The position numbers were made by a program, and so were the translations under genes. 64,000 bases of DNA from Streptomyces caniferus (GTDB taxonomy: Bacteria; Actinomycetota; Actinomycetes; Streptomycetales; Streptomycetaceae). Shown piece by piece: positions 13,198-21,133 of the stretch. Under the pieces are notes generated by a model, which saw only the letters and a program-made list of their open reading frames with translations, was not told the origin of the DNA and ran no database searches. The stretch lies in NCBI RefSeq assembly GCF_009811555.1, contig NZ_BLIN01000005.1, forward strand, positions 3,915,501 through 3,979,500, written 5' to 3'. How positions within the stretch are numbered: position 1 is the first letter of the stretch; every line of letters starts with the position of its first letter.

Positions 13198-14253
13198 CTA
13201 GAGGCTGACGCCGACCGTCACCGGCTCGTTGACGAGCGTGACGCCGAAGGCCGCGTGGACGCCGTCGCGGACCTCGCGGGCCAGGGCGAGCAGGTCCTCG
13301 GTGGTCGCCCTGCCGCGGTTGGTGAGCGCGAGGGTGTGCTTGGTGGAGATGCGGGCCGGGCCGCTGCCGTAGCCCTTGGTGAAGCCCGCCCGGTCGATGA
13401 GCCAGGCGGCGGACGTCTTCACCAGGCCCTCGCCGGCCGGGAAAGCGGGCGGGGCGACGTCGGAGCCGAGGCGGTCCTGCACGCGCCGGAGGAAGACGGC
13501 GTGCTCGGCCTCGGTGAGGATCGGGTTGGTGAAGAACGAGCCGGCCGACCAGGTGTCGTGGTCCTCGGGGTCCAGCACCATGCCCTTGCCGGCGCGGAGC
13601 GCCAGAACGGTCTGCCGGGCGACGGCGGCCGGGACCCGGTCACCGGCCTCGACGCCGAGGGCGCGGGCGGTCTCGGCGTACTTCAGGGGCGCGGAGAGCC
13701 CGTCCGCGTCCTCCAGGGCGAAGCGCACCCGCAGCACCACGAACCGGTCGGGGTGCTCCTTGAAGCGGCTGTGGCGGTACGAGAAGCCGCACTCCTCGTT
13801 CGGGAGGGTGACGGTCTCGCCGGCCCGGCGGTCGTAGGCGACGACCTCGGTGATCGTGGCGGAGACCTCCTGGCCGTACGCGCCCACGTTCTGGATCGGG
13901 GTGGCGCCCGCCGATCCGGGGATGCCGGCCAGGCACTCCACACCGGCCAGTCCGGCCTCGACCGTACGGGCGACCGCGTCGGACCAGTTCTCACCGGCGG
14001 CGAGCGTGAGGGCCGTGCCGTCGAGCGCGAAGCCGCGGGTGGCGATGCGCAGGGCCGTGCCGTCGAAGCCCTTGTCGCCGATCACGAGGTTGCTGCCGCC
14101 GCCGATGATCAGCAGCGGGGTCCCGGCTTCGTCGGCCGCGCGGACCGTCGCGATCACCTCGTCGTCGGTGGTGGCCGTGACGAGGCGGGTCGCCGGTCCG
14201 CCGAGGCGGAAGGTGGTCAGCGGGGCGAGGGGGGCGTCGTGGAGTTCCTGCAC
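13198..14253 (-). CDS. murB: UDP-N-acetylmuramate dehydrogenase (MurB)
   Basis: A 351-residue FAD enzyme that reduces UDP-GlcNAc-enolpyruvate to UDP-MurNAc in peptidoglycan synthesis. The FAD-binding domain begins with TTFRLGGPA and contains LLIIGGGSNLVIGD and the pyrophosphate-binding ECLAGIPGSAGATPIQNVGAYGQE region. The catalytic serine lies in the SAGSFFTNPI motif and the C-terminal glutamate in VNEPVTVG. YGQE and the YRHSRFK loop indicate the E. coli-like type I enzyme. It is followed upstream by two hot-dog-fold genes, the arrangement found in Streptomyces and mycobacteria. Confidence 0.96.
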   Translation of the reverse strand: MQELHDAPLAPLTTFRLGGPATRLVTATTDDEVIATVRAADEAGTPLLIIGGGSNLVIGDKGFDGTALRIATRGFALDGTALTLAAGENWSDAVARTVEAGLAGVECLAGIPGSAGATPIQNVGAYGQEVSATITEVVAYDRRAGETVTLPNEECGFSYRHSRFKEHPDRFVVLRVRFALEDADGLSAPLKYAETARALGVEAGDRVPAAVARQTVLALRAGKGMVLDPEDHDTWSAGSFFTNPILTEAEHAVFLRRVQDRLGSDVAPPAFPAGEGLVKTSAAWLIDRAGFTKGYGSGPARISTKHTLALTNRGRATTEDLLALAREVRDGVHAAFGVTLVNEPVTVGVSL

Positions 14254-14314
14254 GCGCCCAAGGGTACGGGGGCGGTCCGGCCGCGCTCGGCCGACCGCCC
14301 CCGCGAGGGGCGAC

Positions 14315-14749
14315 TCAGGCGAGCCGGACCACGGCGCGGGACATGCCCAGCACCTTCTGGCCCGCGCTCATCGCGGTGAGGTCGACGCGGACCGTACGGT
14401 CGTCGTCGTCCAGCTTGGCGGCGACCTTGGCGCTGACCTCGATCAGCGCGCCGGTCTCGTCGTTGGGGACGACGACGGGCTTGGTGAAGCGCACGCCGTA
14501 CTCGGCGACCGCGCCCGGGTCACCGGCCCAGTCGGTGACCACCCGGATCGCCTCGGCCATGGTGAACATGCCGTGGGCGATGACGTCCGGCAGGCCGACC
14601 TCCTTGGCGAACTTCTCGTTCCAGTGGATCGGGTTGAAGTCACCGGAGGCGCCCGCGTACCGGACGAGCGTGGCGCGGCTCACGGGGAAGCTCTGCGCCG
14701 GGAGTTCGGTACCGACCTCGACCTCGTCGTAGGAAATCTTGGCGGTCAT
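14315..14749 (-). CDS. MaoC-family dehydratase (HadB-like)
   Basis: A 144-residue single hot-dog domain. The catalytic hydratase motif is visible: Asp and His in SGDFNPIHWNEKFA, with AHGMFTMA following. In mycobacteria the homologous HadB with HadA forms a heterodimer that dehydrates 3-hydroxyacyl-ACP in the type II fatty acid synthase. Streptomyces do not make mycolic acids, so the substrate here is probably a different acyl-ACP or acyl-CoA. One base separates it from the upstream HadA-like gene, so the two are surely translated together. Confidence 0.87.
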   Translation of the reverse strand: MTAKISYDEVEVGTELPAQSFPVSRATLVRYAGASGDFNPIHWNEKFAKEVGLPDVIAHGMFTMAEAIRVVTDWAGDPGAVAEYGVRFTKPVVVPNDETGALIEVSAKVAAKLDDDDRTVRVDLTAMSAGQKVLGMSRAVVRLA

Positions 14750-14750
14750 C

Positions 14751-15203
14751 TCAGGCCTCCTTCGCGGCGCGGGCCACCAGCTTGGTGAAGGCGGTCACGA
14801 CGTGTTCGCCGGCTTCGTCGTGCACCTCACCGCGGATGTCGATGATGTCGTTGCCCGCCATGGTCTTGATGGCCTCGATGGTGGAGGTGACGCTCAGCCG
14901 GTCCCCGCTGCGCACCGGCCGGGTGTAGGCGAACTTCTGGTCGCCGTGCACCACCCGGCTGTAGTCCAGACCCAGTTGCGGATCCTCGACGACCTGGCCG
15001 GCCGCCTTGAAAGTGATCGCAAACACAAAAGTCGGCGGCGCGATCACCTCGGAGTGGCCGAGTGCCTTGGCCGCGTCGGCGTCCGTGTAGGCGGGGTTGG
15101 TGTCACCGATCGCCTCGGCGAACTCGCGGATCTTTTCCCGGCCGACCTCGTACGGGTCGGTGGGCGGGTACGTGCGTCCGACAAAAGACTGGTCGAGCGC
15201 CAT
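14751..15203 (-). CDS. FAS1-like dehydratase-domain protein (HadA-like, UPF0336)
   Basis: A 150-residue hot-dog protein of the UPF0336/HadA family. It begins MALDQSFVGRTYPPTDPYEVGREKI in the family style (shown here only in part) and carries the GDTNPAYTD segment, but lacks a full Asp-His catalytic pair of the MaoC type. In mycobacteria the corresponding HadA protein is the non-catalytic, substrate-holding partner of HadB. Its stop codon nearly touches the HadB-like start. The operon follows rpmG, from which it is parted by the hairpin at 15239-15276. Confidence 0.87.
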   Translation of the reverse strand: MALDQSFVGRTYPPTDPYEVGREKIREFAEAIGDTNPAYTDADAAKALGHSEVIAPPTFVFAITFKAAGQVVEDPQLGLDYSRVVHGDQKFAYTRPVRSGDRLSVTSTIEAIKTMAGNDIIDIRGEVHDEAGEHVVTAFTKLVARAAKEA

Positions 15204-15238
15204 GGGCTCGCAACCTCCCTGTACTGATGGTGATAACG

Positions 15239-15276
15239 CCGTGAGGCCGCCCCCACGAATGGGGACGGCCTCACGG
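15239..15276 (-). terminator. terminator after rpmG
   Basis: A 17-base stem (15239-15255 with 15260-15276, one G-U-type mismatch) closed by a CGAA tetraloop, 11 bases past the rpmG stop codon. Confidence 0.75.
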
Positions 15277-15287
15277 ACGAGCCTGTG

Positions 15288-15452
15288 TTATCGCGTCTCG
15301 CGGTGCGCGGTGTGCGAGTTGCAACGGGGGCAGTGCTTCTTCATCTCAAGACGGTCCGGGTCGTTACGCCGGTTCTTCTTGGTGATGTAGTTCCGCTCCT
15401 TGCACTCCACGCAGGCCAGCGTGATCTTCGGGCGGACGTCGGTGGCAGCCAC
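15288..15452 (-). CDS. rpmG: 50S ribosomal protein L33, zinc-binding form
   Basis: A 54-residue protein from GTG 15450-15452, preceded by AAGGAG at seven bases. It has two CxxC pairs, CVEC and CPRC, so it is the zinc-binding (C+) type. Streptomyces also encode a zinc-free L33 elsewhere that is induced on zinc shortage; this copy is the one used in zinc-replete cells. The frame extends upstream into tRNA-Met, which rules out the longer start. It sits just downstream of the tRNA-Met terminator. Confidence 0.95.
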   Translation of the reverse strand: MAATDVRPKITLACVECKERNYITKKNRRNDPDRLEMKKHCPRCNSHTAHRETR

Positions 15453-15490
15453 GTGAGTGCTCCTTGGACGGACGGGTGGTCGGATTAACG

Positions 15491-15536
15491 CATAAAAGAG
15501 TAGCCGATCGGAGGACCGACCCCACAATCGGCTACT
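15491..15536 (-). terminator. terminator after tRNA-Thr/tRNA-Met
   Basis: A perfect 10-base stem, 15527-15536 with 15499-15508, followed on the minus strand by CTTTTATG. It begins six bases past the 3' end of tRNA-Met and separates the tRNAs from rpmG. Confidence 0.75.
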
Positions 15537-15541
15537 GTCAG

Positions 15542-15614
15542 TAGCGGTGACCGGACTTGAACCGGTGACACAGCGATTATGAGCCGCTTGCTCTACCGAC
15601 TGAGCTACACCGCT
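15542..15614 (-). tRNA. tRNA-Met (CAT), elongator type
   Basis: A 73-base cloverleaf on the minus strand. The acceptor stem AGCGGTG/CACCGCT is fully paired, so it is not an initiator, which has an unpaired first position. The anticodon arm AGCGG-CTCATAA-TCGCT gives anticodon CAT. The T arm is CCGG-TTCAAGT-CCGG. It lies 47 bases downstream of tRNA-Thr, probably on one transcript. Confidence 0.93.
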
Positions 15615-15661
15615 GTGATGCAAGAGTCCCTCGCCCGAAGGCGAGGTACCTCACACATCAG

Positions 15662-15734
15662 AGCCCCAATACGGAATCGAACCGTAGACCTTCTCCTTAC
15701 CATGGAGACGCTCTGCCGACTGAGCTATTGGGGC
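15662..15734 (-). tRNA. tRNA-Thr (GGT)
   Basis: A 73-base cloverleaf on the minus strand. The acceptor stem is GCCCCAA/TTGGGGC; the anticodon arm TCTCC-ATGGTAA-GGAGA gives anticodon GGT; the T arm is ACGG-TTCGATT-CCGT. It is the first gene of the tRNA-Thr/tRNA-Met unit. Confidence 0.95.
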
Positions 15735-15745
15735 GAGCGATGAAG

Positions 15746-15774
15746 ACATTACACGGCCCGCCGCCAAACGTGAA
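15746..15774 (-). promoter_or_regulatory. candidate promoter of the tRNA-Thr/tRNA-Met unit
   Basis: On the minus strand TTCACG (15769-15774) and TAATGT (15746-15751) are 17 bases apart, just before the tRNA-Thr 5' end. Spacing and boxes suit a housekeeping sigma factor. Confidence 0.55.
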
Positions 15775-15916
15775 ATCCGTATCCGGGCCGTGCCCCAACG
15801 GCCTCGCACACCACACCGGTACGACTATTTCGCGCCTGCACGAAGCTCTCCGACCAGCGCCCTAGGCTCGGAAGAACGCTGCGTGATCTTGCACGCCGGT
15901 GGCTTCGAGGAGCGCG

Positions 15917-17179
15917 ATGTCCGACAGCAGTTCGCCGCAGCCCCAGCCGGGGAAGCCCGGCGGCGCCGGCCGCTACGCCAGGGCGGACAGCGGCGCACTG
16001 GTGCTGTGCGGCGCGCGGCTCGCCGATGGCCGGACGGTGGACGTACGGCTCGACGGCGGACGCATCGAGGCCGTCGGGACGGCCGGCAGCCTCGCCCCGC
16101 AGGGCGCCCGCGTCGACCTCGCCGGCTATCTCCTGCTCCCCGCCCCCGCCGAACCGCATGCGCACTGCGACACCGCCCTGACGGCGGACTCCGACGGCCC
16201 CGCCTCCGGCTCCCCCGAGGACGTCCAGCGGCGGACCACCGAGGCGGCGCTGCTGCAGCTCGGGCACGGCGCCACCGCTTCGCGCAGTCACGTGCGGATC
16301 GGTGACGTCCAGGGCCTGCGTTCGCTGGAGGCGGTGCTGCAGGCCCGCAGATCGCTGCGCGGGCTGGCCGACCTGGCGGCGGTCGCGGTGCCGCGGGTGC
16401 TGACCGGGGTGGCCGGGGCGGACGGGCTGGCGATGCTGCGGGACGCCGTGAAGATGGGCGCCTCGGTCATCGGCGGCTGCCCGGATCTCGACCCCGACCC
16501 GGCCGGGTACGTCGAGACGGTCCTGGAGCTGGCCGGGGAGCACGGCTGCCCGGTGGATCTGCACACCGACGGCGACGATCCGGCGCGGCTGGCGCGGTTC
16601 GCAGCGATGTCCGGCGGGCTGCGGCCGGGCGTCGCCCTCGGGCCGTGCGCCGGGATGGCCCGGATGCCGCGGAGCGTGGCGGCGCGGGTCGCCGAGCAGT
16701 TGGCGGCCGCCGGGGTCGCCGTGGTGTGTCTGCCGCAGGGCGACTGCGCGGGCCTGGAGCGCTACGGCTCGCGGGTGTCACGGCCGGCGCCGGTACGGCT
16801 GCTGCGGGCGGCCGGGGTGCGGGTGGCGGCGGGCAGCGGGGCGCTGCGGGACGTGGCGAACCCGGTGGGGCGGGGCGATCCCCTGGAGGCCGCGTACCTG
16901 CTGGCGTCCCTGGGGGAGGCCACGCCGGAGGCGGCGTACGAGACGGTGAGTTCGGCGGCGCGGGCGACGCTGGGCCTGCCGGAGGTACGGGTCGAGGCGG
17001 GCTTTCCCGCGGAGCTGCTGGCGGTGCGCGGGGAGCGGATCGCCGGGGTGCTCTCGCTGGCCTACAGCCGGATCGTGATCCACCGCGGGCGGGTGGTCGC
17101 CCGGACCAGCGCGGTGCGGGAGTACTGCGACTCGGCGGCCGAGGTGGCGCTGGAGCTGCCGCGCCAGTCGCAGCGCTGA
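15917..17179 (+). CDS. amidohydrolase-family protein with degenerate active site
   Basis: A 420-residue protein of the amidohydrolase superfamily, most like the cytosine deaminase branch. I chose ATG 15917, which has GAGGAG in front; a GTG at 15899 is also in frame. The first metal motif HAHCD (His81, His83) is intact. The later motifs are not: the HxDE segment reads HTDG (His216, Gly219 in place of the catalytic Glu), the third histidine region reads LGPCAGM, and the GHDD metal aspartate region reads GSGA near residue 308. From family knowledge this protein probably cannot bind the usual metal, and may have lost deaminase activity. The true function is unknown. It is preceded by tRNA-Thr on the other strand. 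Confidence 0.75.
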   Translation: MSDSSSPQPQPGKPGGAGRYARADSGALVLCGARLADGRTVDVRLDGGRIEAVGTAGSLAPQGARVDLAGYLLLPAPAEPHAHCDTALTADSDGPASGSPEDVQRRTTEAALLQLGHGATASRSHVRIGDVQGLRSLEAVLQARRSLRGLADLAAVAVPRVLTGVAGADGLAMLRDAVKMGASVIGGCPDLDPDPAGYVETVLELAGEHGCPVDLHTDGDDPARLARFAAMSGGLRPGVALGPCAGMARMPRSVAARVAEQLAAAGVAVVCLPQGDCAGLERYGSRVSRPAPVRLLRAAGVRVAAGSGALRDVANPVGRGDPLEAAYLLASLGEATPEAAYETVSSAARATLGLPEVRVEAGFPAELLAVRGERIAGVLSLAYSRIVIHRGRVVARTSAVREYCDSAAEVALELPRQSQR

Positions 17180-17255
17180 GCCACGGCGGCGAGAAGCCGC
17201 CGGCCCCCGGCCGGTCCCGCGCACGGCGGCGGCCCTTCGGCGTACGGTCGGGATC

Positions 17256-17927
17256 ATGCGCATTGTCATCGCAGGTGGACATGGTCAGATCGCGCTGCGG
17301 CTGGAGCGGTTGCTCGCCGGGCGCGGGGACGAGGTCGCGGGCATCGTCCGTCGGCCGGAGCAGGCCGGTGATCTGCTGGCCGCGGGAGCCGAGCCGGTGG
17401 TCTGCGACCTGGAGTCGGCCTCGGTGGAGGACGTCTCCCGGCACATGGAGGGCGCCGATGCGGCCGTCTTCGCGGCGGGTGCGGGACCCGGCAGCGGCGT
17501 CGAACGCAAGGACACGGTGGACCGCGGCGCGGCGCGGCTCTTCGCGGACGCGGCCGAGGCGGCGGGCGTACGGCGCTTCCTCGTCGTCTCCTCGATGGGC
17601 ACGGACCGCGAGCCCCCCGCGGGCACCGACCCGGTCTTCGCCGCCTACCTGCGGGCCAAGGCCGCCGCGGACACGGACATCCGCTCCCGCGCCGGCCTGG
17701 ACTGGACGATCCTGCGGCCCGGCCGGCTGACGGGCGACCCCGGAACGGGCCGGGTGACGCTGGCCGACGCCACCGGCCGCAGCGAGGTCCCCCGCGACGA
17801 TGTCGCGGCCACCCTGATGGCGCTGCTCGACGAACCGGCCACCATCGGCCGGACGTTGGAGCTGATCGGCGGGGATGTGCCGGTGGTGGACGCGGTGCGG
17901 GCGGTCGCGGTGGCCCAGCGGGGGTAG
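17256..17927 (+). CDS. NAD(P)-binding Rossmann-fold protein (atypical SDR)
   Basis: A 223-residue atypical short-chain dehydrogenase of the NAD(P)H-binding family. The nucleotide-binding GGHGQIALRL motif is at residues 7-16, and the VVSSMGT and LRPGRLTG segments match the family's active-site region, but there is no YxxxK pair, so catalysis is not assured. Family members act as reductases or redox sensors. It is 76 bases downstream of the amidohydrolase-like gene and ends at a bidirectional terminator. Function beyond the fold is not known. Confidence 0.8.
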   Translation: MRIVIAGGHGQIALRLERLLAGRGDEVAGIVRRPEQAGDLLAAGAEPVVCDLESASVEDVSRHMEGADAAVFAAGAGPGSGVERKDTVDRGAARLFADAAEAAGVRRFLVVSSMGTDREPPAGTDPVFAAYLRAKAAADTDIRSRAGLDWTILRPGRLTGDPGTGRVTLADATGRSEVPRDDVAATLMALLDEPATIGRTLELIGGDVPVVDAVRAVAVAQRG

Positions 17928-17962
17928 GGCGCCCGCCGGGGCGCGGGGAGCACGGAACGAGA

Positions 17963-17997
17963 CGGTCCCCGATCTGCGATTCGCGGATCGGGGACCG
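17963..17997. terminator. bidirectional terminator between convergent genes
   Basis: A perfect 12-base inverted repeat, 17963-17974 with 17986-17997, placed between the Rossmann-fold gene and the minus-strand baeRF-like fragment. Confidence 0.7.
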
Positions 17998-18083
17998 CTC
18001 CCCTGCCTCACGGCCTGTGGCGGCGCCGGGGTCGCGCCTGCGGGAGAAGCGAGCCGGCTCGGCGGCGCCGCGAACTCCCGGTG

Positions 18084-18440
18084 TCAGTAACGCAGCAGGG
18101 CGGCGACGCCGTCCGTACAGCGCATCGGGGGGAGGATCTCGGTGAACGAGGCGCCGCCGAGGACCGCCGAGCGCAGCAGGAGCGGCGCCGCCGGGGCGCT
18201 GAAAGCCGCCGTGTCCCCGCCCAGCGCCGCCGGCTCGGTGCCCAGGGCGCGTGGGTCGCGGCGGGAGGCGAACAGGACGGGGTCCCCACTGCGGTCGGCG
18301 GCCAGCAGCAGCGTCTCCACCCGGCCCTCGGCCAGGGCCTCCTTGACCGCCGGAATGCCCTGGAGCGCCCTGCCGCCGGACAGCTCCGCCTCCAGACGTT
18401 CCAGCACGGCACGGTGACGGGCGGCCATGACGTCGTGCAT
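18084..18440 (-). CDS. truncated baeRF/Rv2629-like protein (C-terminal domain only)
   Basis: A 118-residue open frame that matches only the last domain of the much longer (about 370-residue) bacterial release-factor-like family represented by Rv2629. Visible family features are the VKEALAEGRVETLLLAADR segment and the GVAALLRY C-terminus. The N-terminal domains are missing, and tRNA-Tyr lies about 120 bases upstream, so no room remains for them. It could be a decayed remnant or a functional single domain. ATGs at 18440 and 18428 are both possible starts. The family match is from memory of the motif pattern and is moderate in certainty. Confidence 0.55.
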   Translation of the reverse strand: MHDVMAARHRAVLERLEAELSGGRALQGIPAVKEALAEGRVETLLLAADRSGDPVLFASRRDPRALGTEPAALGGDTAAFSAPAAPLLLRSAVLGGASFTEILPPMRCTDGVAALLRY

Positions 18441-18512
18441 GGATCAGGGCGCGACAGAGTGGGACGGAGTGTTGTGCGTCACCTGGGGCGACTTCCGGGA
18501 GCGGAAATGACG

Positions 18513-18554
18513 AAGGGGCCCGTGACCAGCTTTTACGCTGGTCACGGGCCCCTT
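18513..18554. terminator. strong terminator after tRNA-Tyr
   Basis: A perfect 18-base inverted repeat, 18513-18530 with 18537-18554, around a six-base loop. It starts 10 bases past the tRNA 3' end on the minus strand. Confidence 0.8.
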
Positions 18555-18563
18555 CACCACCTG

Positions 18564-18645
18564 TGGCGGCGCCAGGATTCGAACCTGGGAAGGCTGAGCC
18601 GGCAGATTTACAGTCTGCTCCCTTTGGCCGCTCGGGCACACCGCC
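18564..18645 (-). tRNA. tRNA-Tyr (GTA)
   Basis: An 82-base class II tRNA on the minus strand with a long variable arm. The acceptor stem is GGCGGTG/CGCCGCC; the anticodon loop CTGTAAA gives anticodon GTA; the T arm is CCAGG-TTCGAAT-CCTGG. A long variable arm is normal for bacterial tRNA-Tyr. Confidence 0.95.
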
Positions 18646-18834
18646 TGGGTTTGCTGCCGGGAGAGCCGCTGTGGGGCGGTGCTCCGTGGCAACGACGTAA
18701 ACCATACCCGATGGCTGGGGGTGGTTCGCCACTCGATTCGGGAGCGCTGGATCTTGGCCGGGTGGCTAGGCTTGGCAGGCGGCCCGGGAAGGGCCGCGCC
18801 CCTGACGGATCTACGTACGAGGAGCCAACTCAAC

Positions 18835-19323
18835 ATGGCCGACTCCAGTTTCGACATCGTCTCGAAGGTAGAGCGGCAGGAGGTCGACAACGCCCTCAAC
18901 CAGGCCGCCAAGGAGATCTCGCAGCGCTACGACTTCAAGGGCGTGGGCGCGTCGATCGAGTGGTCGGGCGAGAAGATCGAGATGCGGGCCAACGCCGAGG
19001 AGCGGGTGAAGGCCGTGCTCGACATCTTCCAGTCCAAGCTGGTCAAGCGCGGGATCTCACTGAAGGCGCTGGACGCCGGCGAGCCGCAGGCCTCGGGCAA
19101 GGAGTACAAGATCTTCGCCTCGATCGAGGAAGGGATCTCGCAGGACAACGCCAAGAAGGTCGCCAAGATCATCCGCGATGAGGGCCCGAAGGGCGTCAAG
19201 GCGCAGGTGCAGGGCGACGAGCTGCGGGTCAGCTCGAAGAGCCGGGACGACCTGCAGGCGGTTCAGCAGCTGCTCAAGGGCAAGGACCTGGACTTCGCCC
19301 TGCAGTTCGTGAACTACCGGTAG
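18835..19323 (+). CDS. YajQ-family nucleotide-binding protein
   Basis: A 162-residue protein of the YajQ (UPF0234) family; a member from another bacterium binds cyclic di-GMP, which is also a key signal in Streptomyces development, but binding here is not shown. It starts [19 protein letters not shown] with GAGGAG upstream. The two ferredoxin-like repeats contain the family segments [12 protein letters not shown] and [19 protein letters not shown]. The longer frame upstream is not coding. It stands alone, ahead of a terminator at 19350-19379. Confidence 0.94.
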   Translation: MADSSFDIVSKVERQEVDNALNQAAKEISQRYDFKGVGASIEWSGEKIEMRANAEERVKAVLDIFQSKLVKRGISLKALDAGEPQASGKEYKIFASIEEGISQDNAKKVAKIIRDEGPKGVKAQVQGDELRVSSKSRDDLQAVQQLLKGKDLDFALQFVNYR

Positions 19324-19349
19324 CAGCCCGGCTTTCGGGTGCCACGGGA

Positions 19350-19379
19350 TGGGGCGGCGCGCTTCGGCGTGCCGCCCCA
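19350..19379 (+). terminator. terminator after the YajQ-family gene
   Basis: The arms 19350-19362 and 19367-19379 form a 13-base stem with one mismatch and a TTCG tetraloop, 26 bases past the stop codon. Confidence 0.75.
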
Positions 19380-19539
19380 CCGGTGTTTCGGGGCGGGGTA
19401 CGGGAGCGGCCTCACGAGGCGCTCGAGGACGTGCGGAGCTTCATCGAGGCTCTGCCGGGGGCAGCCGGCCGGGTCCGGCGGTGTGCGGCCCCTCGGGGGC
19501 CTGTACGGGTCCGAGGGGCGGCGGGCGGTCGGCCGGTGG

Positions 19540-19932
19540 TCAGCGGGCGGCGAAGGGCTCGTCGGTGGGGACGATGTCGCGGCCCAGGGGCATCAGGGAG
19601 ACCGGGATCATCTTGAAGTTGGCGATGCCGAAGGGGATCCCGATGATCGTCACGCACAGGGCGAGGCCGGTGATGATGTGCCCCAGGGCCAGCCACCAGC
19701 CCGCGAAGATGATCCAGACGACGTTGCCGATCGCCGAGCCGACGCCGGCGTCGTGGCGTACGACGGTCGTCCGGCCGAAGGGCCACAGGGCGTAGCCCGC
19801 GATCCGGAAGGACGCGATGCCGAACGGGATGGTGATGATCAGGATGCAGCAGATGACGCCCGCGAGGACATAGCCGAGCGCCAGCCACAAGCCGCTGAGG
19901 ACCAGCCAGAGGACGTTAAGGATGAACTTCAT
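19540..19932 (-). CDS. YccF-domain membrane protein
   Basis: A 130-residue inner membrane protein with two copies of the YccF (DUF307) domain, each a pair of hydrophobic segments. The repeats are visible as ITIPFGIASFRIAGYALWPFG and IIGIPFGIANFKMIPVSLMPLG (parts only), about 60 residues apart. I prefer ATG 19930-19932, which has GGAAGG at nine bases, over an in-frame TTG six bases earlier. The biochemical role of the family is not known. It is convergent with the YajQ-family gene. Confidence 0.85.
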   Translation of the reverse strand: MKFILNVLWLVLSGLWLALGYVLAGVICCILIITIPFGIASFRIAGYALWPFGRTTVVRHDAGVGSAIGNVVWIIFAGWWLALGHIITGLALCVTIIGIPFGIANFKMIPVSLMPLGRDIVPTDEPFAAR

Positions 19933-20055
19933 GATCAACAGCCTTCCACGGGCACGGCGGAGAATGTCACTGCCGTCCTAGACGCGCTGAGCCTGATGAA
20001 TCGTTGCGTTCATGATGCGTCGGGCGCCCGGTGACGGCCACTGGTCCCGGAGGCG

Positions 20056-20916
20056 TCAGGGACGGTGGCCCGCCATCTGTTCGAGGCGGGAGATCCGTTC
20101 GCGCATCGGGGGGTGGGTCGAGAACAGCCGGGACATGCCGTCGCCCCGGAACGGGTTGGCGATCATCATGTGGCCGGCGGTCTCCAGGCGCGGCTCGGGC
20201 GGGAGCGGGAGCTGCCGGGTTCCGGCCTCCAGTTTGCGCAGGGCGGAGGCCAGGGCCAGCGGGTCGCCGGTGAGCTGGGCGCCCGCGGCATCCGCCGCGT
20301 ACTCGCGCGAGCGGCTGACGGCGAGCTGGATGAGCGAGGCCGCGACCGGCCCGAGGATCATGATCAGCAGCATGCCGAGGAGGCCGGGGCCCTCGTCGTC
20401 GTCGGAGCGGCCCAGGGGAATCAGCCAGGCGAAGTTGACGAGGAACATCACGACGGAGGCCAGGGCGCCGGCCACCGAGGAGATCAGGATGTCGCGGTTG
20501 TAGACATGGCTGAGCTCATGGCCGATCACACCGCGCAGCTCGCGTTCGTCGAGCAGCTGGAGGATGCCGTCGGTGCAGCAGACCGCGGCGTTGCGGGGGT
20601 TGCGGCCGGTGGCGAAGGCGTTGGGCGCCTGGGTCGGGGAGATGTACAGGCGCGGCATGGGCTGGCGGGCGGTGGTGGAGAGCTCGCGGACCATGCGGTA
20701 GAGCTGTGGCGCCTCGAACTCGCTGACCGGGCGGGCGCGCATCGCCCGCAGGGCCAGTTTGTCGCTGTTCCAGTAGGCGTAGGCGTTGGTGCCCAGGGCG
20801 ACGACGACGGCGATGATCAGGCCCGTACGGCCGAACAGGCTGCCGATGACGATGATGAGGGCGGACAGTCCCCCGAGGAGGACGGCGGTCCTGAGCCCGT
20901 TGTGCCGGCGGTGCAC
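20056..20916 (-). CDS. htpX: zinc metalloprotease HtpX homolog
   Basis: A 286-residue membrane-bound M48 peptidase involved in membrane protein quality control. Two hydrophobic segments lie at about residues 10-47; the zinc-binding HELSH motif is at 133-137 with the third ligand expected in the [15 protein letters not shown] region (Glu); two more hydrophobic segments lie at about 150-200. The GTG start has GGAGGG upstream. It lies downstream of nuoN2 on the same strand but is separated by about 215 bases and a possible terminator. Confidence 0.95.
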   Translation of the reverse strand: MHRRHNGLRTAVLLGGLSALIIVIGSLFGRTGLIIAVVVALGTNAYAYWNSDKLALRAMRARPVSEFEAPQLYRMVRELSTTARQPMPRLYISPTQAPNAFATGRNPRNAAVCCTDGILQLLDERELRGVIGHELSHVYNRDILISSVAGALASVVMFLVNFAWLIPLGRSDDDEGPGLLGMLLIMILGPVAASLIQLAVSRSREYAADAAGAQLTGDPLALASALRKLEAGTRQLPLPPEPRLETAGHMMIANPFRGDGMSRLFSTHPPMRERISRLEQMAGHRP

Positions 20917-21038
20917 GGTACGCCCTCCAAGCGGTGCGGCAGGGGAACCCTGTGCTGCGTTTCTCCACTCTCCAGTGGATCCTTACTCACTGGTCAACGC
21001 GAGATGAACGAGCCTGGTTCCCTTGTGCACGCGCGGCG

Positions 21039-21068
21039 CACCGGGCGGGCACGCGGCCGCGCCCGGTG
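21039..21068 (-). terminator. possible terminator after nuoN2
   Basis: The arms 21039-21047 and 21060-21068 form a perfect 9-base stem with a 12-base loop between nuoN2 and htpX. There is no U-tract, so the call is moderate. Confidence 0.4.
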
Positions 21069-21133
21069 GGGCGTAGTGCAATACGGGTGAGGTGGCGGCC
21101 GTCGGTGGGCAGGTGTGCGGGCCGGTGGGCCCG

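Noticed and set aside
15542..18645. tRNA genes as possible attachment sites of an integrated element
   Set aside because: No integrase, excisionase, phage or plasmid gene and no duplicated tRNA 3' end was seen between or beside them; surrounding genes are conserved core genes.
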